Part shown: piece by piece, positions 34,046 through 42,164 of the stretch
Layout of the letters: the number at the start of each line of letters is the position of its first letter
Numbering within the stretch: the first letter of the stretch is position 1
Assembly: GCF_000758925.1 (NCBI RefSeq)
Contig: NZ_JRNC01000048.1
Span: 1 to 56,817, forward strand
DNA: 56,817 nucleotides
Direction of reading: 5' to 3'
Source: Prevotella sp. S7-1-8
GTDB lineage: Bacteria; Bacteroidota; Bacteroidia; Bacteroidales; Bacteroidaceae
Translations under genes and position numbers: made by a program
Notes under the pieces: generated by a model
Database searches by the model: none
What the model was told of the DNA's origin: nothing
What the model saw: only the letters and a program-made list of their open reading frames with translations

Positions 34046-35767
34046 ATGATGTTTAGCACACTTAAAACTACGATTGCCACTATGACGTTGATTTGCCTCT
34101 GCGTCATAGCTAACGCACAGCCTTTCGAGACTATGTTTCTCGGCTCTACCCACGCCATGCTGCGTGTGAGCGCTACGGCTAAATACCTACTTTTGCCTGT
34201 AGAGGAAAGTCAGGAGAACGCACATCTACGCCTCATCAAAGGAGATAGGGTGGTCAGAGAATTCAATTGCAAATTGGCTGTGAGCAAGGTGGACTATGTT
34301 GTACCGCTCCCTCTCGATACTCTTGGCTCATCCCAGGGAATACTTGACATCAGCTTTCCCGATAAGAACGCCAGGACAGAGATGGGCAATGACATACCAA
34401 TAAACGAATACGTTTGCTGGAAACAGGTACGATACACTGACACTTTCGACACCACCAATCGCGAGCGTCATCGCCCAAGATACCACCACACACCTTTGTG
34501 GGGATGGATGAACGATCCCAATGGTATGTTTTACAAGGACGGTACGTGGCACCTTTACTTCCAGCACAACCCCTTCGGGTCACAGTGGGAGAACATGACT
34601 TGGGGTCATTCCATCTCGCGCGATTTGGTAAATTGGACTTTCGAGGGCGACCCTGTGCTTCCTGATGCGTTGGGAACCATCTTTAGTGGCTCGGCTGTTG
34701 TTGACAAGGATAACACAGCAGGATTTGGCGCTGGAGCTATTGTGGCCATGTACACATCTGCCGCTCGCAGCCAGACTCAGAGTTTGGCGTACAGCGTTGA
34801 CAACGGCAAGACGTTCGTCAAATATGCTGGTAATCCCGTGCTCGTTTCCAACACCCCCGACTTTCGCGATCCGCATGTATTTTGGAATGAGGAGATTGGC
34901 AAATGGAACATGATCTTGGCCGAGGGGCAGCACATGAAAATATACACTTCGCACAATCTCAAAGAGTGGACTTTCGAGAGTGATTTTGGCGAGGGCTACG
35001 GCTGCCACGGCGGCGTGTGGGAATGTCCAGACCTGCTGAATATGGGCGATCGATGGTTGCTCATCTGCAACATCAATCCCGGAGGTCCCTTCGGTGGCTC
35101 GGCCACCCAGTATTTCGTGGGCAGTTTTGACGGTCGCAAGTTCGTGTGTGAGGACACTCCGGGCGAGATCAAATGGATGGACTGGGGTAAAGATCACTAT
35201 GCCACCGTCACTTTCTCCAACGCTCCCGACGGCCGTCATGTGGCCATGCCATGGATGAGCAATTGGCAATATGCAGGGCAAGTACCCACGCGGCAGTATC
35301 GATCGGCCAATGGCTTGCCGCGTGATCTCGGCCTGTTCACCTATCGAGGCGAGAGCTATTGCAGTGTGAAACCATCCCCCGAGGTGTTGCGCGCATTTAG
35401 GGACAAACCATCGAGAAAGCTTGCCGATGCCTGTCGCATAGACGTGAAGCTGCGCGGAAACGCCACCATTACGCTGTCTAACGCCAAGGGAGAGTGTGTG
35501 GTGATGACCTACGACGTAGCCAACGAGACATTCAGCATGGATCGTTCCAAGAGCGGCGATACCGCTTTCTCTGCCGATTTTGCTGTCGTGACCAACGCAC
35601 CCACCCGAGGACGCATGCGCCAACTCCAAATATTTGTGGATAAAAGCAGCATAGAGGTGTTTGACGCAGATGGCAAAATGGCCATGTCTAACATCGTGTT
35701 TCCATCGTCTCCCTATACCTCACTTGTAGTCAAGGGTGGCAAAGCCCGCGTCTATGAATTGAGATAA
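34046..35767 (+). CDS. GH32 fructan hydrolase (exo-fructosidase type)
   Basis: 573 residues. A signal peptide without lipobox (ends near IANAQ) suggests a periplasmic enzyme. An N-terminal accessory domain (about 25-140) precedes the GH32 five-bladed propeller: nucleophile Asp157 in WMNDPNG, transition-state stabiliser in FRDP (Arg274-Asp275), and acid/base Glu326 in WECPDL. A C-terminal beta-sandwich (about 450-573) follows. All three catalytic residues are present. It should release fructose from inulin- or levan-type oligosaccharides or sucrose; linkage preference is not readable. 30 bp separate it from the transporter gene. Confidence 0.95.
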   Translation: MMFSTLKTTIATMTLICLCVIANAQPFETMFLGSTHAMLRVSATAKYLLLPVEESQENAHLRLIKGDRVVREFNCKLAVSKVDYVVPLPLDTLGSSQGILDISFPDKNARTEMGNDIPINEYVCWKQVRYTDTFDTTNRERHRPRYHHTPLWGWMNDPNGMFYKDGTWHLYFQHNPFGSQWENMTWGHSISRDLVNWTFEGDPVLPDALGTIFSGSAVVDKDNTAGFGAGAIVAMYTSAARSQTQSLAYSVDNGKTFVKYAGNPVLVSNTPDFRDPHVFWNEEIGKWNMILAEGQHMKIYTSHNLKEWTFESDFGEGYGCHGGVWECPDLLNMGDRWLLICNINPGGPFGGSATQYFVGSFDGRKFVCEDTPGEIKWMDWGKDHYATVTFSNAPDGRHVAMPWMSNWQYAGQVPTRQYRSANGLPRDLGLFTYRGESYCSVKPSPEVLRAFRDKPSRKLADACRIDVKLRGNATITLSNAKGECVVMTYDVANETFSMDRSKSGDTAFSADFAVVTNAPTRGRMRQLQIFVDKSSIEVFDADGKMAMSNIVFPSSPYTSLVVKGGKARVYELR

Positions 35768-35796
35768 ATCATCCAAAGTCTCCAAAAACTTAAATC

Positions 35797-36972
35797 ATGA
35801 GTAAAACTAATAAAATAGCCTTCATACCCGTGATGCTCTGTTTCTTTGTCATGGGCTTCGTGGATTTAGTGGGCATCGCATCCAATTATGTCAAGTCAGA
35901 CTTAGGGTTGACCGACTCGGTGGCCAATGTACTGCCATCGTTGGTGTTTTTCTGGTTTCTTATTTTCTCCGTACCTACGGGTGTATTGATGAACAAGATA
36001 GGGCGCAAGAAAACGGTGCTACTCTCGCTTGTCGTCACTATCGTGTCGTTGCTGCTGCCTATTTTCTCAGCGAGCTTTTACGTCATGCTTGTCGCTTTCT
36101 CACTTTTGGGCATAGGCAACGCACTCATGCAAACCTCACTCAACCCTTTGGTGTCCATGCTTATCAGTGGTCATTTGGCCTCGACGCTCACCTTCGGTCA
36201 GTTTGTTAAGGCCATTGCTTCGTTCATGGCACCCTACATTGCCATGTGGGGAGCCACTGCCGCCATCCCTTGTTTTGGGCTGTCGTGGCGCGTGCTTTTT
36301 CCCATCTATATGGTTGTGGCCATTGTGGCCATGCTGTTGCTGGGGCTTACACCTATAGACGAGGAGCGAGCCGACGAGGGGGCGGATACGGAAAATTCTG
36401 TGTTGAGGCTTTTCGCAGACAGCTTTCGTCTTTTGGGCATGCCGATTGTGTTGCTCAGCTTTCTTGGTATCATGTGCCACGTGGGCATTGATGTGGGCAC
36501 CAATACCACGGCACCAAAGATTTTGATGGAGCGCTTGGGCATGTCGCTCAACGAGGCAGCCTTTGCTACGAGCCTATATTTCATCTTCCGAACCGCAGGC
36601 TGTCTCACTGGTAGTTATTTCCTGCGCATTATGTCTATCCGATCGTTCTTTGTCATCAGCGTCTCCATGATGGCGTTGGGCATGGCAGGATTGGGTGTCG
36701 GCACGGAGCGATGGGCACTCTATGTTGCTATTGCGCTGCTCGGCTATGGCAACTCCAATGTGTTTTCCATTATTTTTTCTCAGGCTCTTCTCTCGGTGCC
36801 CACCAAGAAAAACGCGGTAAGCGGCTTGATGATCATGGGGCTTTTTGGTGGTACTGTTTTCCCGCTGTTCATGGGTTTTGCCAGCGATGCCATCGGTCAG
36901 GTTGGCGCAGTAATGGTGATGGCGGTAGGCGTGCTGTATCTGTTGAGTTATATAGGTCGTATCAATAAATAA
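35797..36972 (+). CDS. MFS sugar transporter, probably fructose importer
   Basis: 391 residues with twelve predicted membrane segments. The MFS loop between segments 2 and 3 reads GVLMNKIGRKKTVLL. It resembles the FucP/glucose-galactose-type symporters found in Bacteroidetes sugar loci. Its place between GH32 and fructokinase points to uptake of fructose from periplasm to cytoplasm. Specificity is inferred from context only. Confidence 0.9.
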   Translation: MSKTNKIAFIPVMLCFFVMGFVDLVGIASNYVKSDLGLTDSVANVLPSLVFFWFLIFSVPTGVLMNKIGRKKTVLLSLVVTIVSLLLPIFSASFYVMLVAFSLLGIGNALMQTSLNPLVSMLISGHLASTLTFGQFVKAIASFMAPYIAMWGATAAIPCFGLSWRVLFPIYMVVAIVAMLLLGLTPIDEERADEGADTENSVLRLFADSFRLLGMPIVLLSFLGIMCHVGIDVGTNTTAPKILMERLGMSLNEAAFATSLYFIFRTAGCLTGSYFLRIMSIRSFFVISVSMMALGMAGLGVGTERWALYVAIALLGYGNSNVFSIIFSQALLSVPTKKNAVSGLMIMGLFGGTVFPLFMGFASDAIGQVGAVMVMAVGVLYLLSYIGRINK

Positions 36973-37058
36973 CCTGCTACCATATACCGTTCGATCAATA
37001 GCGCGCGCATAGTGTATGAAAACATTTTCTGAAATATTACAAACCATATAAATTAAGT

Positions 37059-37124
37059 TCCGCGCAGGCCTTTAGATTACCATATCGCATTTGCTATCGA
37101 TGAGGCTCGGAGGCCTCGCGCGGA
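37059..37124 (+). other. Leader hairpin just before the fructokinase gene
   Basis: TCCGCGCAGGCCT (37059-37071) pairs with AGGCCTCGCGCGGA (37111-37124) with one bulged C, a GC-rich 13-bp stem with a 39-nt loop. It ends 12 bp before the fructokinase ATG, close enough to affect translation initiation or mark an mRNA processing site. No T-run follows, so a terminator is unlikely. Confidence 0.6.
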
Positions 37125-37136
37125 CAATCTGTCATT

Positions 37137-38021
37137 ATGAAACAATATATAGTAGGACTTGGAGAGGCGTTGTGGGACATGCTTCCGCAAGGTGCCCAAC
37201 TTGGCGGTGCGCCAGCAAACTTCGCGTATCATGCTGGTCAGTTTGGTCAAGATGCAATCGCTGTCAGTGCATTGGGTAACGATATCTTGGGCGACGAGAC
37301 TCTCAGGCAGCTTGATGGCAAAAGACTTGATTACATCATGCCCCGCGTGGGTTATCCCACAGGTACCGTAGGCGTAGAACTTAACGACGATGGTATACCC
37401 ACTTACGACATCAAAAACAATGTGGCTTGGGATAACATACCATTCACGCCCGAGATGCAAGATGTGGCGGCCAATGCCCGGGCCGTGTGTTTTGGTACGT
37501 TGGCTCAACGTGACGCGACTTCGCGCGGCACTATTCACAGCTTTTTAGATGCCACGCCAGAGAGTTGCCTTAAGATTTTTGACATTAATCTGCGTGGCAA
37601 TTTCTATACCAAGGAGATCATTCGAGACAGCCTGAGACGGTGCAACGTGTTGAAAATTAACGATGAAGAATTGGTTATAATCGGTCGCATGTTCGATTAT
37701 CCCGGGCTTGACATGGAGAACAAATGCTGGCTCATCCTTGGCAAATACGACCTTGATATGCTGGTGCTGACATGTGGCACCAATGGCAGCTATGTCTTCG
37801 CGCCCGGTACCAAGAGCTTCAAAGAAACACCGAGCGTTAAAGTAGCGGACACTGTTGGGGCTGGCGACTCATTCACGGGCAGTTTCACAGCCGCTATTCT
37901 TGCGGGCATGTCCATTGCCGAAGCACACAGTTTGGCCGTGGACGTGAGCGCTTACGTGTGTACGCAAAAGGGCGCAATGCCAACGTTGCCCGCCGAATTG
38001 GTGAGTCGAGCGCGAGATTGA
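37137..38021 (+). CDS. PfkB-family fructokinase
   Basis: 294 residues. Phosphorylates fructose with ATP to feed glycolysis. N-terminal GEALWDMLPQGAQLGGAPANFA with the GG substrate-binding motif, a central ILKINDEE-like segment (VLKINDEELVIIG), and the PfkB C-terminal signature DTVGAGDSFTGSF with the catalytic Asp. Last gene of the fructan locus, 164 bp after the transporter. The gap contains a strong hairpin, so its expression may be set separately. Confidence 0.94.
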   Translation: MKQYIVGLGEALWDMLPQGAQLGGAPANFAYHAGQFGQDAIAVSALGNDILGDETLRQLDGKRLDYIMPRVGYPTGTVGVELNDDGIPTYDIKNNVAWDNIPFTPEMQDVAANARAVCFGTLAQRDATSRGTIHSFLDATPESCLKIFDINLRGNFYTKEIIRDSLRRCNVLKINDEELVIIGRMFDYPGLDMENKCWLILGKYDLDMLVLTCGTNGSYVFAPGTKSFKETPSVKVADTVGAGDSFTGSFTAAILAGMSIAEAHSLAVDVSAYVCTQKGAMPTLPAELVSRARD

Positions 38022-38061
38022 TAGTTTGGTTTCTTGACGCTTGCATTTGTCAGCAAGCGGC

Positions 38062-38111
38062 TATAGAGTATGTCCATAATGGGCTGATGCCCATTATGGA
38101 CATACTCCATA
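38062..38111. terminator. 23-bp-stem hairpin after fructokinase gene
   Basis: Arms 38062-38084 and 38089-38111 pair over 23 bp with one mismatch around a TGAT loop (core GTCCATAATGGGC-TGAT-GCCCATTATGGAC). It lies 40 bp past the fructokinase stop. No T-run follows on the plus strand, so it may terminate by another mechanism or protect the 3' end of the fructan-locus mRNA. Confidence 0.65.
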
Positions 38112-38264
38112 CCCTATAAAAAATCTCAAAAAAATCTGACAAAAGGCGGTTTGTGCCTCGCGTATTTGAATTTTTTCTTGCATTAACTCGGAATATTGTG
38201 AAAACGGATAGATTTTTGCAACTATCTTGTAGATAGTGTTTTATAGCGTTTTTACGTTATTTTA

Positions 38265-38272
38265 TATCTTTG
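38265..38272 (+). promoter_or_regulatory. Candidate -7 element in the fructokinase-susC2 gap
   Basis: TATCTTTG followed by CG matches TAnnTTTG. No TTTG lies 20 bp upstream. No gene starts within 780 bp, so it would transcribe the 22-bp array and a long leader, or a small RNA. Confidence 0.4.
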
Positions 38273-38288
38273 CGTTCGTTTTTTATTT

Positions 38289-38420
38289 TCGGATTAAGGT
38301 CTAAAGCCGATGCGATTAAGCCTTAAACACGTCTCGTTTAGTTCTTAAACGCAGGTTGTATAGCCTCTAAACGTCACCTGATAAGTACTCAGACGCGTTG
38401 CGATTGAGATATTTGGGGTG
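38289..38420. repeat. Array C: six 22-bp units
   Basis: Units begin at 38289, 38311, 38333, 38355, 38377 and 38399, exactly 22 bp apart: GATTAAGGTCTAAAGC, CGATTAAGCCTTAAAC, CGTTTAGTTCTTAAAC, GTATAGCCTCTAAACG, GATAAGTACTCAGACG and a weaker last one. The centre of each is a quasi-palindrome. Confidence 0.75.
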
Positions 38421-39060
38421 TCATTATTTTACTTTTTTTGAAATATTAAGAGGTTTGGGGATTGTAGAACGCTTTGTTTTTCTCTAAAATGACAAGTATG
38501 GAAGCACATTTTTTTGTGAGTTTAATTTTACACATACACAATCTGCGTTGAGAAATAAGACGATATAGTAGCGTTTTATGCGGTGTGATAGAAAAATGGT
38601 TACAGGCATGGCTTGGTTATCGACAATACTGTGTCATGTGGGTAGAGAAGGGTTGGTATGGGTATCATGAGGTCGTGGAGATAATTTGTTAAAAATAAAT
38701 AAAAATAAACATAAATTTTTGCACGAGCCTGTAATTTGAAGAAAATAAATTAATTTTACATCCTTGTAAGCGGTAGAGAGCATTTCGTTAAAACAAATTA
38801 ACAAATCATTTCTGTAAGAGGGAGTATAATACAGAAGGATTTAGATGCTTCGTTCGCATGTTACTTACATAATAGTGAAGTATCATGCGATATGCTCAAG
38901 TCCAAGATCTTGGTAGAGCAAAGATGTGGCGTAGTTACAATCGCGAGATAGATGACGCCTATCATTTTTAAAAAAACTTGTCTTTACGATGCGCTCCAGT
39001 CTCCTTTTTTGTGTATTAAGCACATAGGTTATATTCTTTAAATTTATAAAACATCCATTT
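38421..39060 (+). other. AT-rich non-coding leader region of the second susC
   Basis: No protein-coding signal on either strand; a 128-codon minus frame crossing into the susC gene is not protein-like. A TTTG at 38685-38688 and TAAATTTTTG at 38712-38721 could be a promoter with longer than usual spacing, which would leave a leader of about 330 nt. I see no recognisable riboswitch. Confidence 0.35.
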
Positions 39061-42000
39061 ATGAACACAAAAAGACTTATTTTGTTTGTCTCGTTTGTAT
39101 TCTCCATGTTGTCTGTTATGGCACAAGACAAGACCATAACAGGTGAAGTTCGCGGAGAAGCGGGCGAAACGATTGTGGGCGCCACGGTCAGATTGAAGTC
39201 TGACGCCCGGAGGGCTACCATCACAGACGTGAATGGCAAGTTTAGCATCAAGGCCAAAGAGGGGGACAAAATATTGTTCTCGTATGTAGGCTACAAAAGC
39301 TCGGAAGTGGCTGCTCATGACGGCATGAAGGTGGAGTTGCGTCCTTCTTCGACAGAATTGAATGAGTATGTGGTCACCGCATTTGGAACGGGACAAAAGA
39401 AAGTTTCCATCGTCGGGTCTGTGCAGACCATCAGGCCACGTGAGTTGAAGATTCCCACTCCCAACCTTTCGGCGGCGTTCGCCGGCCGAATAGCTGGTAT
39501 GATAGCTGTGCAACGGTCTGGCGCGCCAAGGTCTGACGGAGCCGACTTTTGGATAAGGGGAATGTCCACGACGAGCCCGGCCACATCGCCGCTAATCATA
39601 TTGGATGGTGTGCAGATTACCGCGGACGACCTCAACGCGCTCGACCCAGAGGTGATAGCTGAATTCTCGGTACTCAAAGATGCCACGGCCACGGCCCTCT
39701 ATGGCAGCAGAGGCGCCAATGGCGTGATAATAGTGACTACCAAAACAGGTGAGAACCAAGCTAAACCATCGGTCAGTATTCGTGTGGAGGGGTATGTAAA
39801 CACGCCTACGAGATTGCCAAAATTTGTGGATGGACCACGTTTTATGGAACTGTTTAACGAGGCGATAGCCAATCTTCCCACTGGTGCCACCCCATATTCG
39901 AAAGAGAAAATAGAGGGCACGAGACAAGGGCTCGACCCATACGCGTTTCCAAATGTGAGATGGTATGACGAACTGTTCAGAAACCATACGTTCAACCAAA
40001 AGGTAAACATGAACATCAGTGGTGGAGGAAAAAGGCTCAACTACTTCATGTCTGTGACAGTGGACCACCAGACTGGCATGCTTAAAAACGTGAGTCAAAG
40101 GTACTATGGATATAACAATCAACTGGATTATTGGCGCTACGCGTTTCAAAACAATATACAAATGAATCTCACGAAGAGCACGACGATAGCGCTCAGGCTA
40201 AATACGCAGATAGGCAATTCGAGTGGCCCAAACAGTAATGTGGGTGGTATTTTCAATGCCGTGATAAACTCAAATCCTGTTGATTTCCCTATCAACTATC
40301 CGGCAACAGACTATCAAAACTACGTGAGATGGGGCTCCAAAAACTTGGGATGGATGGGAGCGCAAAACCCCATGGCCGACGCCGTAAACGGCTACACCAA
40401 CAACTTCAGCTCCACTGTTATCGCCAATTTACAATTGGACCAGGACCTCTCGATGTTGGTTCATGGACTAAAGCTCTCGGCGCTCGCCTCGTTCAAGAAC
40501 TGGTCGTACACTGACACGGAAAGAATGAGAGACCATAACTTTTTTGAGCTTAGGAGCTACACTAAGAAACCTGACGGCACGTACGACCTGAACCTCCAGC
40601 CCATAGGCAGGGAGCAGGACACAAGCCTGCGCTCCAATGGGTGGTCGCAAGGTAACAGGTCTGTTTATTTTCATGTCATGCTGCTGTGGAATCAAAAGTT
40701 TGGCGAGCATGAACTGGGCGCCATGCTCAATTACAACCAAGACGAGTTGGCAAGGAACGTGACCGATCGCAACTTGCTGGGAAACCTTCCTTACCGCAAG
40801 CAGGGATTGGCAGGCCGCGTGACTTATGGGTACGCGAACAAATATTTGTTCGAGGCCAACTTTGGATACAATGGCTCCGAGAATTTCGCGAAGGGCAATC
40901 GTTTCGGATTTTTCCCCTCTGTGGCTGTGGGATACAATGTTTCTGAAGAGCGTTTTTGGACACCTTTAAAAAGTTACATCTCGTTCTTCAAGTTGAGAGC
41001 AAGTTACGGATTGGTGGGCAATGACCAAATAGGTGGCACTCGCTTCGCTTACATGTCTAATATTTACATGACCGGCGGTCCGAGCTACACCACGGGCATC
41101 AACCAAGACTACTCCAAGTCTGGCCCGAAATACGAGCAATTTGAGAACAAAGGCATTACATGGGAAGTGGGCCAAAAGCTTAACTTGGGATTTGACATGC
41201 GTTTGTTCGATGGGTTGTCATTGAGCGCGGACTTCTTCAGGGAGTATCGCAAGAACGTATTCCAACGCCGTGGCGTGGTGCCAAACTACATGGGCACGCT
41301 CCGTACCAAGCTCTATGGCAACCTCGCAGAGATTAGCAACAAGGGCGTGGACATGTCGCTCGACTATAACAAACAGGTTACGAGGGATTTATATGTGGGG
41401 CTTCGTGGCACTTTCACTTATTCGAAGAACAAGATAGAAAAATGGGATGAGCCTGCGTACCAAGAATACCCGCGACAGGCGTATGTTGGTGCGTCGCTGC
41501 AAACCATATATGGGTATGAGGCCGAGCGGTTGTTCATGGACGAGGCGGACGTGAAAAACAGCCCGTCGCAAAAGGCGTTGTCACCTAACGTGTCGGCTGG
41601 TGACATCAAATATAAAGACCAGCCCAACGCGGAAGGCAAATGCGACGGCAAGATAGATGGAAACGACGTCGTTCCGTTGGGGTACCCCAAAGTGCCGCAA
41701 ATGGTCTATGGATTTGGAGGAAACGTCAAATTCAAGAAAATAGATTTTGGAATGTTCTTCCAAGGCGTGGCCCAAACGTCAATGTTGCTCAGCTATTTTC
41801 ATCCGTTCGGGTCGTTCAGCAACAGGAACGTGCTAAAATTTATAGACGACGACCACTGGTCACCGGAGAACAAGAACCCATACGCCGCATACCCTCGCTT
41901 GACCAAGGACGACATGCCCAACAACACCCAAGCGTCTTCTTATTGGCTTCGTGACGCTTCGTTCCTGAAGCTCAAGAATGTGGAGCTGGGTTATTCTTTC

Positions 42001-42144
42001 AAGCAGGTACGTGTCTACTTGTCGGCCATCAACGTATGTACGTTCTCTAAGTTTAAATTGTGGGACCCCGAGATGGGTGGCGGCAATGGGTTGGCTTATC
42101 CCACCCAAAGGACATTCAATTTAGGTTTGCAAATGAATCTGTAA
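39061..42144 (+). CDS. SusC/RagA-like TonB-dependent outer-membrane transporter (second pair)
   Basis: 1027 residues. Signal peptide (ends near SVMAQ), regulatory-like beta domain (ITGEVRGEAGETIVGATV), plug with LNEYVVTAFGTGQKK and the SusC signature (FWIRGMSTTSPATSPLIILDG and VLKDATATALYGSRGANGV), and a long barrel region. It differs clearly from the fructan-locus SusC. No CAZyme, protease or regulator accompanies this pair, so the imported substrate (glycan or, as for RagAB, peptides) cannot be told. Confidence 0.93.
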   Translation: MNTKRLILFVSFVFSMLSVMAQDKTITGEVRGEAGETIVGATVRLKSDARRATITDVNGKFSIKAKEGDKILFSYVGYKSSEVAAHDGMKVELRPSSTELNEYVVTAFGTGQKKVSIVGSVQTIRPRELKIPTPNLSAAFAGRIAGMIAVQRSGAPRSDGADFWIRGMSTTSPATSPLIILDGVQITADDLNALDPEVIAEFSVLKDATATALYGSRGANGVIIVTTKTGENQAKPSVSIRVEGYVNTPTRLPKFVDGPRFMELFNEAIANLPTGATPYSKEKIEGTRQGLDPYAFPNVRWYDELFRNHTFNQKVNMNISGGGKRLNYFMSVTVDHQTGMLKNVSQRYYGYNNQLDYWRYAFQNNIQMNLTKSTTIALRLNTQIGNSSGPNSNVGGIFNAVINSNPVDFPINYPATDYQNYVRWGSKNLGWMGAQNPMADAVNGYTNNFSSTVIANLQLDQDLSMLVHGLKLSALASFKNWSYTDTERMRDHNFFELRSYTKKPDGTYDLNLQPIGREQDTSLRSNGWSQGNRSVYFHVMLLWNQKFGEHELGAMLNYNQDELARNVTDRNLLGNLPYRKQGLAGRVTYGYANKYLFEANFGYNGSENFAKGNRFGFFPSVAVGYNVSEERFWTPLKSYISFFKLRASYGLVGNDQIGGTRFAYMSNIYMTGGPSYTTGINQDYSKSGPKYEQFENKGITWEVGQKLNLGFDMRLFDGLSLSADFFREYRKNVFQRRGVVPNYMGTLRTKLYGNLAEISNKGVDMSLDYNKQVTRDLYVGLRGTFTYSKNKIEKWDEPAYQEYPRQAYVGASLQTIYGYEAERLFMDEADVKNSPSQKALSPNVSAGDIKYKDQPNAEGKCDGKIDGNDVVPLGYPKVPQMVYGFGGNVKFKKIDFGMFFQGVAQTSMLLSYFHPFGSFSNRNVLKFIDDDHWSPENKNPYAAYPRLTKDDMPNNTQASSYWLRDASFLKLKNVELGYSFKQVRVYLSAINVCTFSKFKLWDPEMGGGNGLAYPTQRTFNLGLQMNL

Positions 42145-42164
42145 TCAAGAAATGGCATAAAGAT

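Noticed and set aside
38421..39060. A known riboswitch or tmRNA/6S-like RNA in the long gap before the second susC
   Set aside because: No conserved core of any class I know is visible; only AT-rich DNA and weak promoter-like words.
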